Source: Acholoe squamosa
Lineage: Eukaryota > Annelida > Polychaeta > Phyllodocida > Polynoidae
Assembly: GCA_949317995.1 (NCBI GenBank)
Contig: OX439036.1
Coordinates: forward strand, 103,523,891 to 103,587,890
Length of the DNA stretch: 64,000 bases
Direction of reading: 5' to 3'
Shown here: in pieces, positions 52,701-63,904 of the stretch
How positions within the stretch are numbered: the first letter of the stretch is position 1
Layout: the number at the start of each line of letters is the position of its first letter
Made by a program: the position numbers and the translations under genes
Notes under the pieces: generated by a model
The model's database searches: none
Seen by the model: only the letters and a program-made list of their open reading frames with translations
What the model was told of the DNA's origin: nothing

Positions 52701-54228
52701 TATTTAGTTGTTCATACCTGTTTGATGTATGAACTGCTTTTTGTTTTGTCAAAGTTACCATCTGACTTTTCCTGCTGTTACCCGACCTTGTGTGTGCAGG
52801 GCTGGGTTCTGGGCTTTTCTGGTTATTCCGTGTGTTGCTTTTGCTTCGCTTGCTGAAGTCTCTGTCCAACCTGACATGTTTTGAGGAGACCTCTGCAAAC
52901 GAGGAAGATGGTGACGGTGGCCTTGCAAGAGGGGTGGATTGTGTTTCCTGCCCCGGGGTCTCCCTTGAAAGGGACCTCCCAGGGGAAGGTGGGGGCGATC
53001 CGTCTGAGCCCAAAACTGGGTAGTCCTCCTTGCTTTCCTTTTCCTTCCTCTTATCTTCCTCATGTTTCTTTTTCTTTCTTTCCTCCCTCCGGTGGTTGCT
53101 CTTTGCAGCCTGGATGGAGGATTTGCCTTTAGGGGCTCGTTTGCTCTGCTTTCCTTTCCCGTCTCCCTTTGATAGTACAGGGATACGGGAAGGAGAGCTA
53201 TTTGGCATGACTTTGGCAGGGATGCGGGGAGTGATGTATCCCACTATTTCTGTTTTGTCACCCGTTTGACAGGCAATTGTCTTCTTCTCGGTAACCACAT
53301 CAACAAAGGTCTTTTTCGCTAATGTGGCTCTTACCATCTTCCGAGCAACGGTGATGGAGACTTTCAATTTTGCCCTAATTTTCTGTACTTCTTGTTCTTC
53401 AGAGTACTTTGGGCATTTGCGCGAAAAGGCGGGGTGTTCCCCCTTGCAATTCACACATCGGGCTTTTTCTGGACATTGATGGTCTTCTGTTTTGTCCTTG
53501 CTACATCTGCCGCAGACAGTCTTGCTCCTGCAAGCTTTACCTGCATGCCCAAATTTGTGGCAGTTGTAGCATCTGAGGGGAGATGGATTGTAAGTCTCAA
53601 CCCTCACGATATGGTACCCACACTTTAAGGTTTCAGGTGGGGTAGGTCTGTCAAATGACAGAATGAATGTGGAGGTTTCCAAGAGTTCTCCTTGTTTGTT
53701 TTTATACTTCATTTGGAAGACGTCTGTGACGCCTTCTGCCTGAAGCTCTTCCTTCATTTCCTCCACTGAAGTGTATCTAAGGCCACTCCAGTGGATGACT
53801 CCCTTTGAGAAGTTGAGAGTCCTATGAGGGGAGACCTGAACCTCAGTGTTTCCCAAGGTGGTCAGTTTTAGCAAGTGAGTTGCTTGCTTTTTAAATGTTA
53901 CCTCTATTAAAAGGGTTCCATTTTTACACATTTTGATCTTTGTTTGTCCAGCTAAACTGGTCACGGTTTTGTCTATAACGAAGGGGGAAATCTTCGCCAA
54001 TGTTGTGTCTTTGTTTTTGGCTTCGACTACCAAGAATCTAGGCCAGTTGTTTTCATTGTATTGCTTTGCAATGCTTTCTGTGGTTGTTCCAGTAGCTAAC
54101 TTTTCGATTCCAGACTGGTTCCCTTCTGGAAATCGCGGTCCTTTTTCGGGGAGACGACCGATCCCGGATTCAATACTGTTAGGTGTACTTGTCATATTTG
54201 TTGAGGGCAGGATTTCTTCTACCTCCAA
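52678..54228 (-). CDS. LINE1 ORF1: zinc-knuckle RNA-binding protein
   Basis: 516 codons. N-terminal third: NNWPRFLVVEAKNKD, HRTLNFSKGVIHWSG (RRM-like block). Three knuckles at about 218-275: CYNCHKFGHAGKAC, CGRCSKDKTEDHQC, CVNCKGEHPAFSRKC. The C-terminal 200 residues are Lys/Ser/Pro-rich with runs such as RREERKKKKHEEDKR, ending TSNRYEQLNNENGSKI. It packages LINE RNA. Confidence 0.95.
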   Translation of the reverse strand: MEVEEILPSTNMTSTPNSIESGIGRLPEKGPRFPEGNQSGIEKLATGTTTESIAKQYNENNWPRFLVVEAKNKDTTLAKISPFVIDKTVTSLAGQTKIKMCKNGTLLIEVTFKKQATHLLKLTTLGNTEVQVSPHRTLNFSKGVIHWSGLRYTSVEEMKEELQAEGVTDVFQMKYKNKQGELLETSTFILSFDRPTPPETLKCGYHIVRVETYNPSPLRCYNCHKFGHAGKACRSKTVCGRCSKDKTEDHQCPEKARCVNCKGEHPAFSRKCPKYSEEQEVQKIRAKLKVSITVARKMVRATLAKKTFVDVVTEKKTIACQTGDKTEIVGYITPRIPAKVMPNSSPSRIPVLSKGDGKGKQSKRAPKGKSSIQAAKSNHRREERKKKKHEEDKRKEKESKEDYPVLGSDGSPPPSPGRSLSRETPGQETQSTPLARPPSPSSSFAEVSSKHVRLDRDFSKRSKSNTRNNQKSPEPSPAHTRSGNSRKSQMVTLTKQKAVHTSNRYEQLNNENGSKI

Positions 54229-54999
54229 AGCCCAATTTGGAGGTAAGCTTGTGTTTCCGTTTGCGTTGTCCTGGTCGTTCCTGGTCTGTTGTCCATTATA
54301 TCCGTCCGTTTTCGCTTTCTTGTTTCTTCCGCTGGCGTGTACCCCATCAACCGCGGAATGCTGACGGGTTTGGTGAGGAGTACGCGATGTTTAGGGCTTC
54401 TTTTATCGCCCCTTCCCCAGTCCAGGGGTGAGCAGCGCTAGTCCTAGAGAAGACCTGCTCAGTTACTCAGGGGGTTCACACTGTTAGGGCTTCACAGCAT
54501 GCCGGTACTCCGGAAGCGCCAAGGTCCACTGGTACCCCTCCTTTTCAGTGGACAACGACGTACAATCCCCCAAGCCTGCGTGTGCAGCTAAACACTAACA
54601 TCTGACGGCACAACCTTACCCGATGCCACCGTGTTTATACCATCGCCACGACTTTCATCTGCGGTCGTTGGGGTGTCATTGAGTGACCTTCATCCGACCT
54701 TCACCAAAATGGATAACAGCTAGGCCCCTGTTATCCTATGGTTCTGGGTGCAGATAGCCCAGTTCGCCCGTTGACCGTTGGGGTGTCAGAGAGTGACCCT
54801 CATCCGCTCATGACCGTTGGGAATGCAGCATCATCCATTTCAGAATTATGCGAGAGCATTCCTCATCCGCTCATGGACACAGGCAGTCCATTGCCATTTG
54901 GTCCGCGACTGCTTGCGCAGCTGGTCTACATATCTGAAGACCGTTCCACTATCCGCCACCTGTGGACGCGCTCGATGCGGGTGGCATACCCGACACGGG
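54229..54999 (-). promoter_or_regulatory. LINE1 5' UTR with short internal repeats
   Basis: 771 bases. A module GACCGTTGGGGTGTCA...CATCCGCTCATG occurs about 2.5 times (near 54665, 54775 and 54813). The terminal hairpin is at 54989-54999. The ORF that opens at 54738 on the plus strand begins in this UTR and only its part after 55001 belongs to the envelope-like sequence. Promoter role is inferred from LINE biology. Confidence 0.7.
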
Positions 55000-55000
55000 A

Positions 55001-56054
55001 CACTACTGGGTTTACACAAGTACAGCCCTTGCCTGGTTACATAGCTGTGTCTGTGTCCCAGTCACACTACATTGAGCTTGACCACACTGACTTAGATCTA
55101 TGTGATGTAAATGTTTTTATTACATGCAACCTGCCCCTGCCCATGTTATCTCCCAGGTACCCCACCTGCAGCTTATCCCTATTTTTAGACCTACCAGACG
55201 CTGTACATCACACCTGCAATTTTCAGGCCCATATGACAGCACAAATTCCCAACATTGCTAAGCCCATCTCCCAGAGCTCCTATATGCTGATCACTAGCAC
55301 TTCACCATCAATAATGCAATGCTCGGACTCAGGCCAAGTCGAAATCAAAAATGCAGCCTATTCTATTATTTCAGTGCCATGTCTCTGCTCACTTAAAAAC
55401 AGAGGCATGATAATGATTAATTCCAATTTGTCCTGCGCCCAAAACTTTACTTTAGAAACCATCGCTAAGGTGCCCGTCAACTTGCCTCTATGGCGGCATT
55501 TTGGTAACCCACCAAACAATATATCAGGAGTAACCATAGCAACCACCCCAACCCATTTAGACCTACCAAATTTTCAGCGCCTGAAGTGCCTTCACAACCA
55601 AAAATTCCTACCCCTTTTCAAAGACATTTTAAACTTAAAAGGCGCTGCCACCAAAATTCATGATAAATCATCCATCCTGAGCATCAACTCACTTATACAT
55701 CTAGGATATCACCTGGAGTTTTCCCCTTGGTTACACCTGTTGTCGCCAGCCATTACCATCTTGTGCTGCTTGATCACGTGTCGTGTGCACATGCGCGTGG
55801 TATACTTAGCCCAATTAATGACCATTCACAGTCGAGCAACGATGGCTGACGCAGCGTCTTGGAACAAGCTAAAAGAAATGATCAAAAACACCAACCAAAA
55901 TTGGCCTACGCTGACCACACCCCAGGACATAACAACACCAGACTGGATTCAAATGCCAGGAAGGTATGATTCCATGATCACCTTCCTGGGCATCATCCTC
56001 ATCTTGTTACTCATCAGGGCCGCAAGGAGGCGCTGTCTTAGGCACTGGCCCTAA
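55001..56054 (+). pseudogene. Envelope-like fossil, C-terminal part with membrane anchor
   Basis: Part of the fossil LTR element. It has an F-like Cys-spaced ectodomain pattern and a hydrophobic anchor near the end followed by basic residues, as in envelopes of errantivirus-type elements. The open frame from 54738 includes LINE1 leader sequence before 55001 that is not part of it. Confidence 0.5.
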
Positions 56055-56510
56055 GGCAGACAGCACCCTGCCCCCGGCACCCCAAGATTCGTGCTAAAGA
56101 TCCACTCTGGAGGGTGTACCTACGCCTTTCCAGTCGGATTGATGGTTTATGGATGAAACCTTTGGCCAGCTTCCATCTTGGCACCCAAGCTAACACCACC
56201 CAGGTTAACTTTCCTTCTAGCCCGTCATCTTGATGCACATTGGAAATCAGAGGTCAGCATGATCATCGATGGAAGACTGAGGACGGTGAAGCTGGAGAGG
56301 TACCCCAGTTGCCCTTTGCTCTGGCGCATTCCCCTCTCAATTGTCCTCAGATCCAGACCCCACACAGTTACCCTGGCTATTGTACAAGAAAGCCAACCTG
56401 ATTTCCAACTCACACCAAGTGACTGAACTTTCGGCCGGTTTTAACCCAGTGCCACCTATGACACGGAGAAAGGACCTGCCCAGGCGGGGAGCCCCTAAAG
56501 CCTCCACCAT
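56055..56510. other. Gap without gene
   Basis: Continues the fossil region downstream of the anchor. Short frames on both strands are unsupported. Confidence 0.4.
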
Positions 56511-56692
56511 TGATTGATTGATTGATTTGTGTTTTACAGCACTTTAGCGGCACTAAGTGGCTATCCCATGCTTCACAGGTTGATAATTTAACAAAGGAAT
56601 GTGTCAGTGCCCGCGCATATGTGCACCACACACATCCTGAGGGGATAGGAAAGAGGAGATATAGACCCTTTTAAGTGGGCTAGGGAAGCCCG
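56511..56692 (-). mobile_element. SINE, type A tail
   Basis: Complete head, core and tail. The TSD is not clear (CCACCAT versus GCACCCT at best), so flanks may have changed after insertion. Confidence 0.9.
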
Positions 56693-57867
56693 CACCCTCA
56701 TGTGGGGATGGCAGGTGCTTAAACATGTGTTGCATAGCACACCGGATAGCCATGTGAGACGCTGATGTGGGGATCCCCCTCCTATCCGCCGAACCCCCGA
56801 GACCCCCCATAGGGCCCCATCCCGCCCTTATATCTAAACCATGTCCACAAATTGCAAAAAAAAACCTGCCGTTGTTTCACTTTAGCCTCACTAAACCTTA
56901 TCAATGACGACGCAAAGCCGTTTTACAACCTATAGACGCACTTATAGCGTCTACACAAAATTTTCGCGCCAGTCGCGACCCGGCGTCGCCATTTTTAAAG
57001 GGCCTGTGAAATGCAAATGATGGTTAGTTTCGGTCACATGATCGTTCTGACTGGATACACTAGCTGAAAACAACATCAACACGTGCAAGCAACCTGAGCA
57101 TCATAATCAAAGGGATTACTCACGTTTTTCCCTATAAGCCGTTTACTGCCAGCACCTGAGGTACCAGCAGTATATAGGTGACTTGATGAATCCTGAAAGA
57201 TAAGAAACCCAAAATTGAGTTACCTGGAACTCGCACACAATCCTCTCAATCGAAATCCCAGAGAAAATTTCACACAGCCACTTATTCAAATCTACTTACG
57301 TTCCATCCTCATTTACAAAAACGGTCACCAAAAGACCACGGCCATCGAACAGGTACAAGATGCCTTGTATGATGTCCATCTTGCATAACCACTGATAAGA
57401 TAGCCGGCACCCATCCTTTATATAGGACCATGGCTACAGGCATCAAAACTCAAAATTTAATTAAAAAATTCCCAATCATCACCTTTAGAGCTCAAATATC
57501 AAGTTTTGCGCTAGAATGTCAAAACTCAACCCTTTTTCAACACCTTTCAACCAACTTCTGGAACTTTGGGCCGCTGTTTGAAATATTTCTCAGAATTTTT
57601 ATCTGGATAATCAGGTTTCGGCACGGTGAAGCAACAGCTCGGTACCGCCACCCAGCGTAATACAAATAAACCAATTGAGCTTGCTTAGTTACACTTACCG
57701 CGTTCTATTCTTACAAGCAAATTGAGCTCTGTCAAGTTAATGTTGTGTGTCAAATAGCAGAAATTTATTGCACTTATTGGTTATCCTGTATCGACAAGGC
57801 CACCAGCTGACCCAAGCAGGATTTTATACCTCTGTTAATGGTTTGTTTTCACGGCTCTCTTCCCTAC
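56693..57867. other. Non-coding stretch of the fossil region
   Basis: No gene. It contains a TATATAGG at about 57172 and ends in a strong splice-acceptor-like tract, CTCTCTTCCCTACAG, just before 57868. Confidence 0.45.
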
Positions 57868-58571
57868 AGACCCCTCCTCTGGAGACCTGGCAGCCCCACC
57901 ATCCGTCGGCCCTCCAGCCCCGAAGTGCACAGACGAGCCGGGGCAATCATTGTCAAAGAGGGCAACAGAAGGAAGAAGCAGGAGGGAAGAGGACAAACAA
58001 GATCTAACCCCACCAGCCGCAGACCCCGAGCCCCAGCAGCAACCTCCACCAGCCAGTGGAGGGAGCCAGTTAGCAAGCCCCCTCTAACACCCAGGGAACC
58101 TATGTGTCGGCAGCCTGTAGGCCTGGCACACCCATGCCGCCAACCTACAAGCACAACAACACCTACTGCCGCCACATCAATGGGCAGGTATCTGCTGCCA
58201 GACTGTGTATACCATGTTACCATCAACCAAATGGGTTCCTATGCCCTTGTGCTTATGATGACAAACTTAAACCAAGCGGCAACAGGCAAGGACCTACACT
58301 CAGAACCATGTGGAGGCCCATGCCAGTTGAACCGACCACCACTGCAGAGTCTGAATCCACCTCAGACGACGGTTCAGATGTGGCCACAGCTGGTGATTTA
58401 GCATCAGTGTACTTGGACTTTTCTGACATTACAATCTCAAAATTCAGGCCCATCAGATCCAAGACTCATCGCAAAGCTGAGGGCAGGTTCAAAAATGTCA
58501 ACATCAAAGAACATCAAAACCTACCTCCCAACAGTATACACCCACATCGACATTTCAGAACACATAAATAG
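57868..58571 (+). CDS. Exon-like region with overlapping frames, one Cys-rich
   Basis: After the acceptor-like tract two long frames overlap. One (from about 58104) has a Cys-rich stretch (YCRHINGQVSAARLCIPCY, then FLCPCAYDD) and an acidic/Ser segment ending at 58571; the other is Pro/Arg/Gln-rich to 58401. The overlap of frames recalls accessory genes of retrovirus-like elements. I do not recognise either protein. It probably belongs to the fossil element. Confidence 0.4.
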
Positions 58572-59503
58572 ACATTTTACAGAACCAATTATTGTACAAC
58601 CACGTTTTAAATCCAAATCGCTGAGACACGATTGTAAACAGCCCCCCCCCATGCCTATACGTATTACTTGTTCTCTAAAAATGTAAACAATTTTTTTTGC
58701 ATGTCGAATTCCTTTCACTGGATTCTTTAAAACCTGTTTTCCTTAGGCCAATGTATATATTAGTTTAAGATTTTTTTCTTTGATGAACCTTATGAGACAC
58801 AAACCAAATGGCCTTCGGGTTTACCTCTCTAGGCGCTATAAAGTTCATCACCTTCAACACTGTTCTTCAAACTCAGCTATGACATGTATTTATGAGTTTT
58901 AGTCAAATTAGTTATCTATAGCAATAAGTTCTATGCATCCCATTTACGTATGTTTTCATGGAAATTATCATGTTTCTGTCAAAACACTGAATACCACCTC
59001 GACTTATACCTTGTATCCAACTGTGTAAACAAACCCTACACAAGTTCGGTTGTAAACCTTGGTAGTGTGGAGCCAAAGAAAAAACTTATCACCTTTGTGT
59101 TGGTTGTTGACCCTACAGTACCAAGAATTACCAAACTTAGCTAATCTTCACCTGGATATATCAATTGCATATTAGTGTACAAACCAACCTTGTCATCAAA
59201 CCAGAAAAACTTCATTTTTCAACAATGACAAACCGATACATATATACTATAAGCATTGCACATATCCCTGCATTTAAAACCTGTATATATATACATTAAG
59301 TCACTTGATCCACACAAAAATCTTATTTTTGCGATTCCATAAAAACCTTTTTTTTTTATACCGCATATAATGTCAAACTCATCAGGTTTTCACAAAAACC
59401 CGGTATTTGTATCATAATACCCATAATTGTCAATGGACTTGGCAAAAGCCTTATTTTTCTACTTATTTTTCTCCCTTTATACTCGTGCAGAGACGAGTGG
59501 GAA
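58572..59503. other. AT-rich non-coding stretch before the LTR
   Basis: No gene. A motif like AATACCCATAATTGTCAATGG near 59418 is echoed at 59514-59540 in the LTR start. It ends in a purine-rich tract (AGAGACGAGTGGGAA). Confidence 0.45.
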
Positions 59504-60170
59504 TGTGGGGATTTGTCAATGGACCATTCTGGGTATTATAATTATTTTTCATATTCACTAATTTCTTCGCCATATAAAACCTAGGCTCTGCTCACGATCC
59601 ACACTCAACAACCTCCTGTATTCCCCAACAGGAACCAGGATCCATAAGTTATCACGAACCCACTTCCTCCATGAGACTCTGTGACATAAAGTACATGGAT
59701 GTAATAACATTCCAATCATATCTACACCCACACAGCCCCGCTGGAGGATGTGGGATCCACCTGTGGTGCCATATTTGGAATGAGAGGATATTTCACAATC
59801 TCCTCTCAACCCTCATTAACATGATTAACCCACAGGTGGCAATCTCTCCCTATGACACTTGTCTCTATTCTATTGAGCCACGTGTATAGAATATTTCGCA
59901 ATACTGTGAGCTGCTCAAGCCCTTAATATAAAAGGCAGCTCGAGCAGCTCCCAGGTATCCCTCTCCCAATTTACACCTTACACCTATACCTAGAACCTAC
60001 GACAGGTTGAGCTATAGGATCGGAGGCAGAGCTTAGATATTGGCGAGTGTTATCATTGTTACCACCTTTATGAAACACTCATGTCAGCTATGCAATAAAA
60101 GGATCAAATGAACTTCTCTGGATTCCGTGTACATTCACTTCACCACTTGTAACCGTCCGTTGACAAAACA
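59504..60170 (+). repeat. Putative 3' LTR of the fossil element
   Basis: It starts TGTGGGGATTTGTCAATGG and ends CCGTTGACAAAACA, giving TG...CA ends with an imperfect inverted TTTGTCAA. A purine-rich tract precedes it. Inside are a TATAAAAGG box at about 59929 and an AATAAAAGG polyadenylation signal at about 60093. No second LTR is in the window, so the boundaries are provisional. Confidence 0.5.
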
Positions 60171-60319
60171 ATGCTGTGTGGATTTCAGGTGTCAAGTCAC
60201 AGCTGATTAGGTCACAAGTCTATCACTTGAGGAAGATTGAGAAGTATCAATGGTGTTTTGTTGATAATTGGTTACAACGTTCTTTGTGGTATTTGAATTC
60301 TATACAAGAAGCACATTTT

Positions 60320-62209
60320 TGATTGATTGATTGATTTGTGTTTTACAGCATTTTAGCGGCACTAAGTGGCTATCCCGTGCTTCACAGGTTGATAATTTAG
60401 TGAGTGAGTGAGTAATGGATGTTTAAAGCCATTTCGACAGCTAAGGTCATATTCATGGCGAGAAACCTATACCAAACAAGTTTTGGATCTATGAGCAATT
60501 AAATATTTCAAAAACTATTGTGTAAATGGAACAAGTTGCTATTATTTCAGGCAGGATGAGGTGAAAGCTAAAATCACAACAGTGCAAGATAAAATCACAA
60601 GTGTGCACGATAAAATTAAAGAAGCCTGTACAGTCCAGCTGCTTTCAGGAAGTTGATGATAAGATCAGGTTTGATGGTGGTAAAAAGTTCTTGTAGACCA
60701 GCTACATTGTAGAAATGTTGTCTGATAGGCGTAAAATCAACACAATCCAATAGGATGTGTTTGATGGTCAATTTCGTGTTGCATGCCACACACTCAGGTG
60801 CTTCCTCTCCTTTCAGGAGGTAGGCATGAGTGAGTCGCGAATGACCGATGCAGCAACGAGTAAAGACTGTTTGGTCTCTACGGTTCTTGAGAGCAGGTCG
60901 ACAGACACCAGACACTGTGGGACAAAATTCAAAGAGTTTCCATCCAGGGTTCTCTATCCATTGGTTTTGCCAAAGGTCAAGAATATACTTCTTGACAACT
61001 GGCCTAAATTCAGATGGCGGTAGAAGGCAAGGCTGTTCCTCAAAGTTAAGGCCATGTTTAGCCCTTTTATCAGCTTCTTCGTTGCCTTTGATTCCCACAT
61101 GACTTGGAAGCCAACAGAATCGGATGTCATATCCCAGTTCCTTGGATCTGATGAAACCTTTGATAATTTTCATTATCACAGGGTGATCCAAGTTGAGGTT
61201 CTGCAGATCTTCTAGACAGGATTTTGAGTCACTGAAAATGATGAATTTCTTCCCTGGCGCATCCTTCATGCATCTCATTGCAAGAAAGATGGCACAGGCT
61301 TCAGCAGAGAAAATGGAGCTGTGATTTGGAAGGCGAGATGCCAGTTTTCTGCCCCCACCTACCGCGGCAGCAGCCACTCTCTCTTCTTCTTTTGATCCGT
61401 CAGTGTAAAATGGTGCATGATGGGGAAGTTCATTCCTTATCTCAGAAAACCTCAATCTGTATTCTAGTGGGTTGGTGTCGGCTTTTCGTGATTTGGCTAG
61501 TCTGAAGTCGACCTCTAGCGGTACCAGTTTCCATGGAGGAATTTCTGGGAGGTGGGTTTGTGCCAATGATGTCAGGCTAACATTTAGTTGCCTCATATGT
61601 GTTTGAATTCTCAGACCGTATGGCCTGGCAGCTTTTGGTTTTGCCTCATAGAGCTTCTGGTTGTCTGGTTCAAATACACATGCATATGCTGGATTCGAAG
61701 GGTTCGTTCTCAAGCGCAGCGCAAACTGCATCGACAATTTGAGACGTCTGTTTTCCAATGATGGTTCTCTGCCCTCAACATAAAGGCTAGGATATGGAGA
61801 CGTTCGGAAGGCCCCGAGGGCTAGGCGAATGCCTTGTCGATGAACTGGATCCAAGATGGCCACGTAGGACGGCCTAGCAGAGCCATACACCTGGGAACCA
61901 TAGTCAAGCTTCGATCGAACCAGAGCTCTATACAATTGGAGTAAAACCTTACTATCTGCACCCCAGTCAGTGTTTGATAACACTTTCAACAAATCAAGTG
62001 CTTTGGTGCACCTGATCTTTAGAGATTTCAAATGTGGAATAAATGAAAGTCGTTTATCAAACAGCACACCTAGAAACTTTGTCTCCTCTACAACCTTGAT
62101 CGGATCTCCATCTAAGGTTAGATCTGGATCAGGATGCAGAGTGCGTTTCAGGTTGATAATTTAACAGAGGAATGTGTCAGTGCCCACGCATATGTGCACC
62201 ACAAAAGGA
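60320..62209 (-). mobile_element. SINE type A split by LINE2 copy B
   Basis: The SINE halves are 60320-60399 and 62164-62209, with TSD AGAAGCACATTTT outside (60307-60319, 62210-62222). The SINE is 5'-truncated. Confidence 0.92.
60400..62148 (-). mobile_element. LINE2 copy B, 5'-truncated (1.75 kb)
   Basis: TSD GGTTGATAATTTA (within 60385-60399 and 62149-62163) derives from the SINE it entered. The ORF2 end (60616-62148) runs from the RT palm edge to ...LYRLL and is nearly identical to copy C. CCIGHSRLTH has Cys for Arg at the second position. Confidence 0.94.
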
Positions 62210-62262
62210 AGAAGCACATTTTGGTAGGTTTATGGTTCTTCAGCTTTTGCAGTGATAAAATC

Positions 62263-62459
62263 ATGGCATCCCCTCCCACGGTAAACCTAACTGGACATTC
62301 TTCATTCTCTGGAGCCCTGGGTGTAACAACTGCAACTCCAGACTTTATTCTGAATGAAGGTGCCCCATTTCCACATATTCAAGTCAGCATAGGGGTTGCA
62401 TTGGAAGTGTTTGATTATGCTGATAAGAGACCAGATCATCTTCATTTGGTTTTGGGATG
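62263..62459 (+). CDS. Short unrecognised ORF upstream of the transposase-like ORF
   Basis: MASPPTVNLTGHSSFSGALG to a stop at 62457-62459, with no known motif. Together with the ORF at 62826 it may be part of one gene whose middle is degraded; a SINE separates them. Confidence 0.35.
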
Positions 62460-62481
62460 ACACCATAACAATGATCATAGG

Positions 62482-62655
62482 TTGATTGATTTGTGTTTTA
62501 CAGCACTTTAGCGGCACTAAGTGGCTATCCCGTGCTTCACAGGTTGATAGTTTAACAGAGGAATGTGTCAGTGCCCGCGCATATGTGCACCACACACATC
62601 CTGAGAGGATAGGAAAGAGGAGATATAGACCCTTTTAAGTGGGCTAGGGAAGCCC
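62482..62655 (-). mobile_element. SINE, type A tail
   Basis: TSD CAATGATCATAGG (62469-62481, 62656-62668). Complete copy. Confidence 0.96.
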
Positions 62656-62825
62656 CAATGATCATAGGAATCTCAAAAAGAAGGTTGATAGGCGTAATGA
62701 TAATGTAGAAAAAGAGAGAAAGGCGAGGTCAATAAGTTGTGTAAAAAGAACAATGAACAGGTAGTAGAAATTACTTGCCTCGAAGCCGAAGTTGAGTAGC
62801 TGAAAGCTTTGGTTGCCAGTTTGAA

Positions 62826-63904
62826 GAAAGTAAGAGAAGCATACAGCAAAAGTATTCAAAGCTCAACATCAAAGCTGGTAAGGATGATAAGGAGAAGGAG
62901 GATGTTATTACACATCTTCATGAGGTTATTGAATGTCATAAAAAACACCTTGCCTACTATGAAGATCTTACCAACTTTTTGGAGAGTGACAAGATTGAGA
63001 CTTTTAAAGACAGTAAGTATGTAAATGAATTACGACTGAAGATTATGATTCTTCTGGCAGAGTGTAACGTAAGCATGTCCAAGGTCGTCAAGGTCATGGA
63101 TGTTGTTCTCAAGAATCTGGCAGGAATGCAACTAACGCGACAGCCCTCAAAAGGAATGCTTCACCGGCTTCTGGTTGAGGCACAGATGGTTGGCAAAAGT
63201 CATGTGGCGGAATGCATGCTGTCAGAAGCGGACTTGGAATGCTTGGCTGGACATGTTCTCCATTCGGATGTTACATCAAAATACCATCGTCACTACGAGA
63301 GTTTCCAGGTAACACTTCCGAGTGGAAAAACCATGTCCATGGGTCTTAGTGAAACAGCAGGCGGCTCCACTGAGGAACTCACAAAGGCATTCTTAACTAA
63401 TGTTAAGGTCCTGGCTGCAGCTGTGAAAAGCAAGGAGGAGAATGCTGTTGCACGTTTGATTGCTTTCATAAAGCACACAATGTCTGACCAAGGTTCAGTC
63501 AATCCTTCCTTCAATGCAGCACTTGAAACGATGAGGTCTGAGGTGTTGGAATCTGTTATTGATAACTGGGCTGATCTTTCTCCCAATGTACAAACAGAGG
63601 TCTGGGCCATGACTAACTTCTTTTGCAAGATGCATATAGTTGTCAACTTTGCTACAGAAGCTGACAAGTTGTTGAAGATGTTTGAGGAAAATGGGTCAGT
63701 TGGGAGAAACCCACACGCTTTTGTGAAAGGGGAAAGTGGTGCAGGACAAATTATCAACACTGCATGCAAGTTGTTCACTAGCCGGAGGTGGGATAAGGCT
63801 AGGGTTCACCAGCTGTGGGATTCAGAGCTTTCTGAAAAGCACATCAACAACAAAATGGTAACTTTCAGAGGCAATCGATTTAATATTCTCTTCTTTGATG
63901 GTTT
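62826..63904 (+). CDS. Transposase-like repeat protein, cut by a SINE
   Basis: A coiled-coil-like N-terminus (HLHEVIECHKKHLAYYEDL) leads in without a stop; one frame shift lies near 62880. The main frame has LMILLAECNVS-like text, KNLAGMQLTRQPSK, CLAGHVLHSDVTSKYHRHYE (Asp at 63267 in an L-H-x-D-x-T setting like the first catalytic Asp of RNase H-fold transposases), TMSDQGSVNPSFN, NFFCKMHIVVNFA and MVTFRGNRFNILFFDGF. This family recurs, in my recollection, as multicopy uncharacterised proteins in cnidarians, molluscs and fish. The protein continues past the SINE, outside the window. Transposase function is inference. Confidence 0.5.

Larger units (their letters stand above)
48868..54999 (-). 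mobile_element. LINE1 copy 3, full length and intact (6.1 kb)
   Basis: A 14-base perfect TSD ACACTACTGGGTTT (48854-48867, 55000-55013). The 5' end is the hairpin CCCGTGTCGGG, whose first base abuts the TSD. Both ORFs are open with all motifs, and the tail is AAACC repeats. It is the most plausible currently active or recently active element in the window. Confidence 0.96.
30098..60170 (+). mobile_element. Fossil envelope-bearing LTR element (errantivirus/F-like), 3' part
   Basis: Envelope-like parts lie at about 30098-30350 (signal-peptide-like start after an acceptor-like site), 46859-47206, 48242-48853 and 55001-56054 (ending in a membrane segment). A purine-rich tract and an LTR-like end follow at about 59488-60170. 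No gag or pol is seen in the window. It is clearly broken: a CR1-like LINE, LINE6 and LINE1 appear to sit inside it. It is older than those insertions. Family assignment rests on a Cys-spaced F-like pattern and the C-terminal anchor, and is tentative. Confidence 0.5.

Noticed and set aside
54738-55000. First 88 codons of the 438-codon plus-strand frame as an envelope N-terminus
   Set aside because: This part is LINE1 5' UTR; the envelope-like text starts only after the TSD at 55000.
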